From positions 138,278-202,277 of the forward strand of contig NW_019091514.1 of the NCBI RefSeq assembly GCF_001949145.1: 64,000 nt of DNA. The letters are read 5' to 3'. This document shows, one piece after another, positions 61,101-64,000 of the stretch. The notes under the pieces were generated by a model. That model saw nothing but the letters and a program-made list of their open reading frames with translations. It did not search any database and was not told where the DNA came from. The position numbers and the translations under genes are program-made. How positions within the stretch are numbered: the stretch's first letter is position 1; every line of letters starts with the position of its first letter. The stretch is from Acanthaster planci (lineage: Eukaryota > Echinodermata > Asteroidea > Valvatida > Acanthasteridae).

Positions 61101-63924
61101 CAGGATCAGACGAGCCGAGCTGAACTCTCGGCAGGGATTGGGCGGTTTGCACTCGGTGCGAGCATTGGGATAGCCCCCTCGCTTGATGTCCTCCATGGCC
61201 GACTCACACACAAACCTCTCATACTCGGTCTGTTCTTCGATGAGGCGTTCAAGTTTTTGATGGTCGGATCGCAGGGTGTCAGTTTCAATGTCCTCCAATG
61301 GAGGAATACTCTGATCCCTGCATAAAAACAAGATATTGGTGCAATCAAAGGTCTAGTGTCTCAAACACTGTCTCAAAAGTCCTTGCTAAGACCATCTGTT
61401 GCCATCTGTTGTGGTATGTACAACTGAGATGCCGAGGAAAATCAAAGAGAATTTCACTGCCAAGATACATTAACGATCACAATGCTGGTACTCGGACATT
61501 TAGCACCTTTTAACCTGACCAGTTATCAAAGTTGCATGAGCCGTCACATGCAGAGCGTCGGCCACTTTGCATGGTACAACGTAGTGGCATTGGTTTTCCT
61601 TCACAAGACCAACTGTAAGAAACAATGTCACCAATGGCAACGTAACATTTTTGTTACCGTACATTTGAATAGCTTGGAACTTGGCTTAGGACTCAGTGAC
61701 ATGTAACGTCGGGGCTAGCAGTGGTTTTGCAGGGACTTGTGACGGACTCGAATACAATACTGCATAAAGCGAGTTTGTGTTGACATTAGCTATTAAAGTG
61801 AAATAAGCCTGTAGCCGATTCACAGCTCCACTTCACCAAACTTGCTTGACAAAAACTACATGGTAAGCATCCATCGGAGGGAAACCTGTGGCAAGAAATG
61901 CAACTTTGCTTGAATTTTTGGCTGGTGTCCTGTTTCTCCTAAATAAAATGTTTATGAGCTCAGCACATCAGACCTAAGCAGAGAGCCTGGCCTCAACTTT
62001 GATAAAGTACAGAAGGGGTTATCTTACGCCTGGGTGAGAGGGACCTTGTCTACAGCTTCTGGGTAGTGCCTTGATGTGATCTCATGGTGGGTGCCCACGT
62101 GATCGTCAGGCTGAGGCCTCATGGGATAGCTAAGGCCAGATGGAGTGTCTCCCTGTAAATATGATGGGTAAAATATAACAACCACAAATAGAGGGATCCC
62201 AATACGACGCTTTTAGCGTTGATCTGCGCACTTCCGCGTTTGAAAACAAGGCTGTATGTGTCAGCTTCAATTCTTAATACGATCAGACGATTGAAAATAA
62301 GGCTGTATGTGTCAGCTTCAATTCTTAATACGATCAGACGATTGAAAGTAAGGAGTCAAGACACAAAATACATAAAGGTACGTTAAATTAAGACTTTCCA
62401 GGCTGCAAATTTTTGTGGAAGAGTCTTTCAGGATGATTCGACATGTAAAATCCAAAGAAAAATAACGACAATTGACTGCTAACTAACGTACCTGCGACGG
62501 TCGTGTATCTTGTGCAGTGGGCGTGGTTTAAACTGAAGTGGCATCACACTTACGAACCGGATACTCTATGTACTGTGTGGACTCTGCAGGCGCGCCCAAC
62601 AAAGTTCAACACAGAGAGCCACGGTTTCGATGCAGTATACGCAGACGGCGCTAATGTGAAATCCCTCTATAGCAACAGCACACATGACAGTCTTAACCCC
62701 TTCATGGCNTGAATAGACTGTATGTGTGGTATGCACTAATCCTCAACACACTAGTCCTCTGTAGTGAAGGGGTTAAATTATCATACAATCCTGTGTGTAC
62801 TAGAATTGATGCTGACCGTTTCCTGTACCTTTTCTTTCTTAGACCAATGTCTCAGTTTCATGGTCCAGACATGTCGGCCTGTGGGTCCACGGATGATGGT
62901 TGTTACTGTTGGTAAAATCTCTCCTGTTTTAGGAAAGTAGTAATAAAGATGGGGGTTACACGTAATAAACTTCGCAGACAAATCTGCACTTTAGAACAAT
63001 TCGTGGATATGCCGATTTTTGTGAGAAAGGGGACCGCTATTTTCCTTTTATTGGAAACATTCAACAAAAAAAACTTTACTTTGTTTCATCTTTATGAAAA
63101 CCTAATTGACACAACTACTTTCCCTTTATTTTCATACTGAACTACAGCTACTTTTATGGTGTGAAAATCAATAGCTTGAAAAAAGAAATTCAAATTGCCT
63201 TTAAATCCACAGAACAACAAACTTCATTCACTGCAGAAACAAGACTTCATCAAAGATAAGATTTGTGATAAACATGTCCCATGCAACAAGCAATGCACAA
63301 ACGTCAAAGAAGAAACAAAATGACACTCTGATGTTGCAAAACCAGTTCCAAATTACACAGCAAATTGACGGTACCCACCACCATTGTCTGTAACCGGTCT
63401 CTCCAGCACAGCCATCAGTGTAGCGTTCTCCAACACAAAGTATCGGAATGATACCTGGTGATGTGCGCCGTAACTAGCGCCGTTTGCACTGTATTTCAGC
63501 AATGATTGCTCATCCAGTAATGAGCCAACTGACGCAGGACCACAGGGGTTGGGAAAAGAACCCTGAAATAAACGGATTCGGGTCAAGCAACAAATGCAAT
63601 AATCTGTTTCTCTTCAATTTTAAAACAGGGATTACCTCTTGCACAGACATGGGGCATGTCCACAGGCATTAATTTATTTTTTCCCGTGCTTTAGGATACG
63701 TAATTCTTGTTCATCTCCTTATCAATCTTGAGGGGAAGGGGGTACATTCTCACCACATGGTTCAGCAAGCATGCCAACAGACCCTCGGCAGCATCTTTGA
63801 CTCTCTTGGACGCTGGCTTCAGCTCCTTGTCGTGCTTGAAGACTGGCGCTACCGAGGCCTTGCGTTGTGACTTGGTACCCGAGATACCCAACTCAACCAC
63901 CTCCAAGACACACTGCAGGCATTC
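55012..63924 (-). CDS. RALGAPB: Ral GTPase-activating protein subunit beta, 3' part, 12 exons
   Basis: RALGAPB is the large non-catalytic subunit that pairs with RALGAPA1 or RALGAPA2. The alpha subunit stimulates GTP hydrolysis by RalA and RalB; beta is required for complex stability and activity. Minus-strand exons in transcript order are 63924-63754, 63562-63379, 62923-62829, 62152-62028, 61317-61065, 59883-59710, 59449-59287, 58619-58467, 58101-57841, 56902-56749, 56206-56090 and 55129-55012. All have GT-AG borders and compatible phases, and the total is 1968 bases: 655 residues plus TAA. Diagnostic strings include [117 protein letters not shown] and [12 protein letters not shown]. The human protein is about 1490 residues, so roughly the N-terminal half lies past the right edge. 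The Rap-GAP-like fold lacks the catalytic Asn, as in other beta subunits. Confidence 0.95.
55195..55390. repeat. Local dispersed repeat, copy 2
   Basis: Contains several CAGTCACAAGT-like units, GACAAGTAACA, TTTGTCACAGTTCA and then GGCTTGTGATAG. It is in the last RALGAPB intron. Confidence 0.6.
56090..56206 (-). CDS. RALGAPB: RALGAPB exon
   Basis: Acceptor caatccag, donor gtgagt. It encodes [20 protein letters not shown] and [15 protein letters not shown], almost identical in pattern to vertebrate RALGAPB. Confidence 0.95.
56749..56902 (-). CDS. RALGAPB: RALGAPB exon
   Basis: Acceptor tttcttcag, donor gtaatt. It encodes [18 protein letters not shown] and then [20 protein letters not shown]. 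The HPLKxGLFRI string is diagnostic of the RALGAPB C-terminal region. Confidence 0.92.
57841..58101 (-). CDS. RALGAPB: RALGAPB exon: Ser/Pro linker and domain end
   Basis: Acceptor ctgaaaacag, donor gtgagt. It begins [12 protein letters not shown], runs through a Ser/Thr/Pro-rich linker, and ends [20 protein letters not shown] and FPL, matching the end of the GAP-like domain. Confidence 0.93.
58467..58619 (-). CDS. RALGAPB: RALGAPB exon: degenerate catalytic segment
   Basis: Acceptor catctag, donor gtaggt. It encodes [20 protein letters not shown] followed by a His/Ser-rich tail. Active Rap-GAPs have a GNDxV motif here, whose Asn is the catalytic thumb. Here the segment reads VMSEIAF with no Asn, agreeing with a non-catalytic beta subunit. 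Confidence 0.93.
58960..59115. repeat. Local dispersed repeat, copy 3
   Basis: Contains CAGTCACAAGTAAC, GGGTGAACAGTGACAA and CTTGTGATGGTCTTGTG. It is in a RALGAPB intron, same order of blocks as the other copies. Confidence 0.6.
59287..59449 (-). CDS. RALGAPB: RALGAPB exon: Rap-GAP-like core
   Basis: Acceptor ggcctcacag, donor gtatat. It encodes [20 protein letters not shown] and [13 protein letters not shown], highly conserved in RalGAP subunits. The repeated CAGA at the acceptor offers alternative AGs; the first preserves the frame and the family alignment. Confidence 0.94.
59710..59883 (-). CDS. RALGAPB: RALGAPB exon: Rap-GAP-like core
   Basis: Acceptor cctcgccag, donor gtaagg; 58 codons. 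It encodes [20 protein letters not shown], the hallmark of the Rap/Ran-GAP fold shared by RalGAP and tuberin-type proteins. Confidence 0.95.
60078..60359 (-). mobile_element. tRNA-derived SINE, copy 2
   Basis: Reverse complement of copy 1 type: TTGGTTAGGGG near the head, box B-like GATTTGAATCC, then CAAGTCACTTTACTCCC, GCCTGTCTCCACCCAGGA and AGGTACCTGTGAGGG, and a tail with GGAGCTGAAAT. It lies in a RALGAPB intron. Confidence 0.8.
60459..60701. mobile_element. MITE-like element, copy 2 (inverted relative to copy 1)
   Basis: 243 bases starting GGTAATTTCAAAAATTAG and ending CTAATTTCTGGAATTACC. The two ends are inverted repeats of about 55 bases. The reverse complement aligns with 1-241, sharing TAAGTTCAGAACACATTTTC and GGTGATATTTCC. 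It lies in a RALGAPB intron. Confidence 0.87.
61065..61317 (-). CDS. RALGAPB: RALGAPB exon
   Basis: Acceptor tttttatgcag, donor gtaggc. It encodes [13 protein letters not shown], a charged coiled stretch, then [20 protein letters not shown] leading into the Rap-GAP-like domain. It ends in phase 0. Confidence 0.93.
62028..62152 (-). CDS. RALGAPB: RALGAPB exon
   Basis: Acceptor atttacag, donor gtaaga. It encodes [30 protein letters not shown] and KVPLTQ, a Pro/His-rich variable linker that leads into the conserved SIPPLEDIE of the next exon through a split Ala codon. Confidence 0.85.
62241..62353. repeat. 51-base tandem repeat, 2.2 copies
   Basis: The unit starting TGAAAACAAGGCTGTATG at 62241 recurs at 62292 and begins a third time at 62343. 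The two full copies are almost identical, so the duplication is recent. Confidence 0.9.
62693..62776. repeat. Short element with perfect 12-base inverted ends
   Basis: TTAACCCCTTCA at 62693-62704 and its exact reverse complement TGAAGGGGTTAA at 62765-62776 bracket 60 bases, including the ambiguous base. It lies in a RALGAPB intron. It may be a tiny MITE. Confidence 0.6.
62829..62923 (-). CDS. RALGAPB: RALGAPB exon
   Basis: Acceptor cctaaaacag, donor gtacag; 95 bases. It encodes [19 protein letters not shown] and [11 protein letters not shown], matching the family segment with an RG-x-x-GR core. Confidence 0.86.
63379..63562 (-). CDS. RALGAPB: RALGAPB exon
   Basis: Acceptor gtttatttcag. It encodes [20 protein letters not shown] and then [20 protein letters not shown]. 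The donor is taken as GTGGGT after 63379; an equally phased donor three bases upstream (end at 63382) would drop one Gly. Confidence 0.87.
63754..63924 (-). CDS. RALGAPB: RALGAPB exon (first visible)
   Basis: Acceptor cttcctgcag, donor gtgaga; 57 codons, phase 0. It encodes [19 protein letters not shown] and DLKPAS-like [18 protein letters not shown]. The upstream border is inferred from the acceptor and could in principle lie further right, but the preceding bases do not look coding. Confidence 0.88.
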
Positions 63925-64000
63925 CTGCAGGAAGAGTCCGACACCAGAGCAGGGAATTCAACATGATCCATGAACAGGAGTGTTTGCTCATGAATCATGC

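Larger units (their letters stand above)
55130..63753 (-). other. Introns of RALGAPB
   Basis: Eleven introns of roughly 0.3 to 1.7 kb. They hold copies of a local repeat (55195-55390, 58960-59115), a SINE (60078-60359), a MITE (60459-60701), a 51-base tandem repeat (62241-62353) and a short inverted-repeat element (62693-62776). CpG-rich patches occur at 57490-57670 and 62490-62640. No other gene is recognised. Confidence 0.6.

Overview
The window is animal genomic DNA. It holds parts of two multi-exon genes with canonical GT-AG introns, in a background of AT-rich introns full of short palindromic words and small non-autonomous transposons. The gene content, intron sizes and repeats (tRNA-derived SINEs, MITE-like palindromes, dense TACATGTA and TACCGGTA words) fit an invertebrate deuterostome such as an echinoderm, hemichordate or cephalochordate. 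I cannot choose among these from the sequence alone. There is one assembly gap (13691-14394) and one ambiguous base (62709).

From about 5.5 to 47.1 kb, on the plus strand, lies a kindlin gene (fermitin family, FERMT). Ten coding exons are visible, running from the middle of the F0 domain to the stop codon. The first coding exon (about 55 codons by comparison with vertebrate kindlins) was not found. A 24.7 kb intron (6612-31298) separates the variable loop of F1 from the rest of F1. Exon 31954-32084 carries an apparent one-base deletion that breaks the frame. The F3 domain has Ala-Trp where vertebrate kindlins have the integrin-binding Gln-Trp pair.

From about 53.3 to 63.9 kb, on the minus strand, lies the 3' part of RALGAPB, the non-catalytic beta subunit of the Ral GTPase-activating complex. 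Twelve phase-compatible exons encode about 655 C-terminal residues, including the degenerate Rap-GAP-like domain. The rest of the gene lies beyond the right edge.

The two genes converge tail to tail. Their outermost candidate poly(A) signals are at 52820 (plus) and 53292 (minus), which would leave under 500 bp between transcripts. The proteins act in different pathways, kindlin in integrin activation at focal adhesions and RALGAPB in Ral signalling, so their proximity does not imply joint function.

The rest is intronic or intergenic. It holds at least four MITE-like inverted-repeat elements, two SINE copies in opposite orientation, a local repeat family confined to 51-62 kb, strong hairpins at 11.9 and 12.3 kb, and a paired motif resembling Penelope-type terminal sequence. 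No new gene system was found. The points most worth checking are the kindlin frameshift, the Gln-to-Ala change and the structured repeats.
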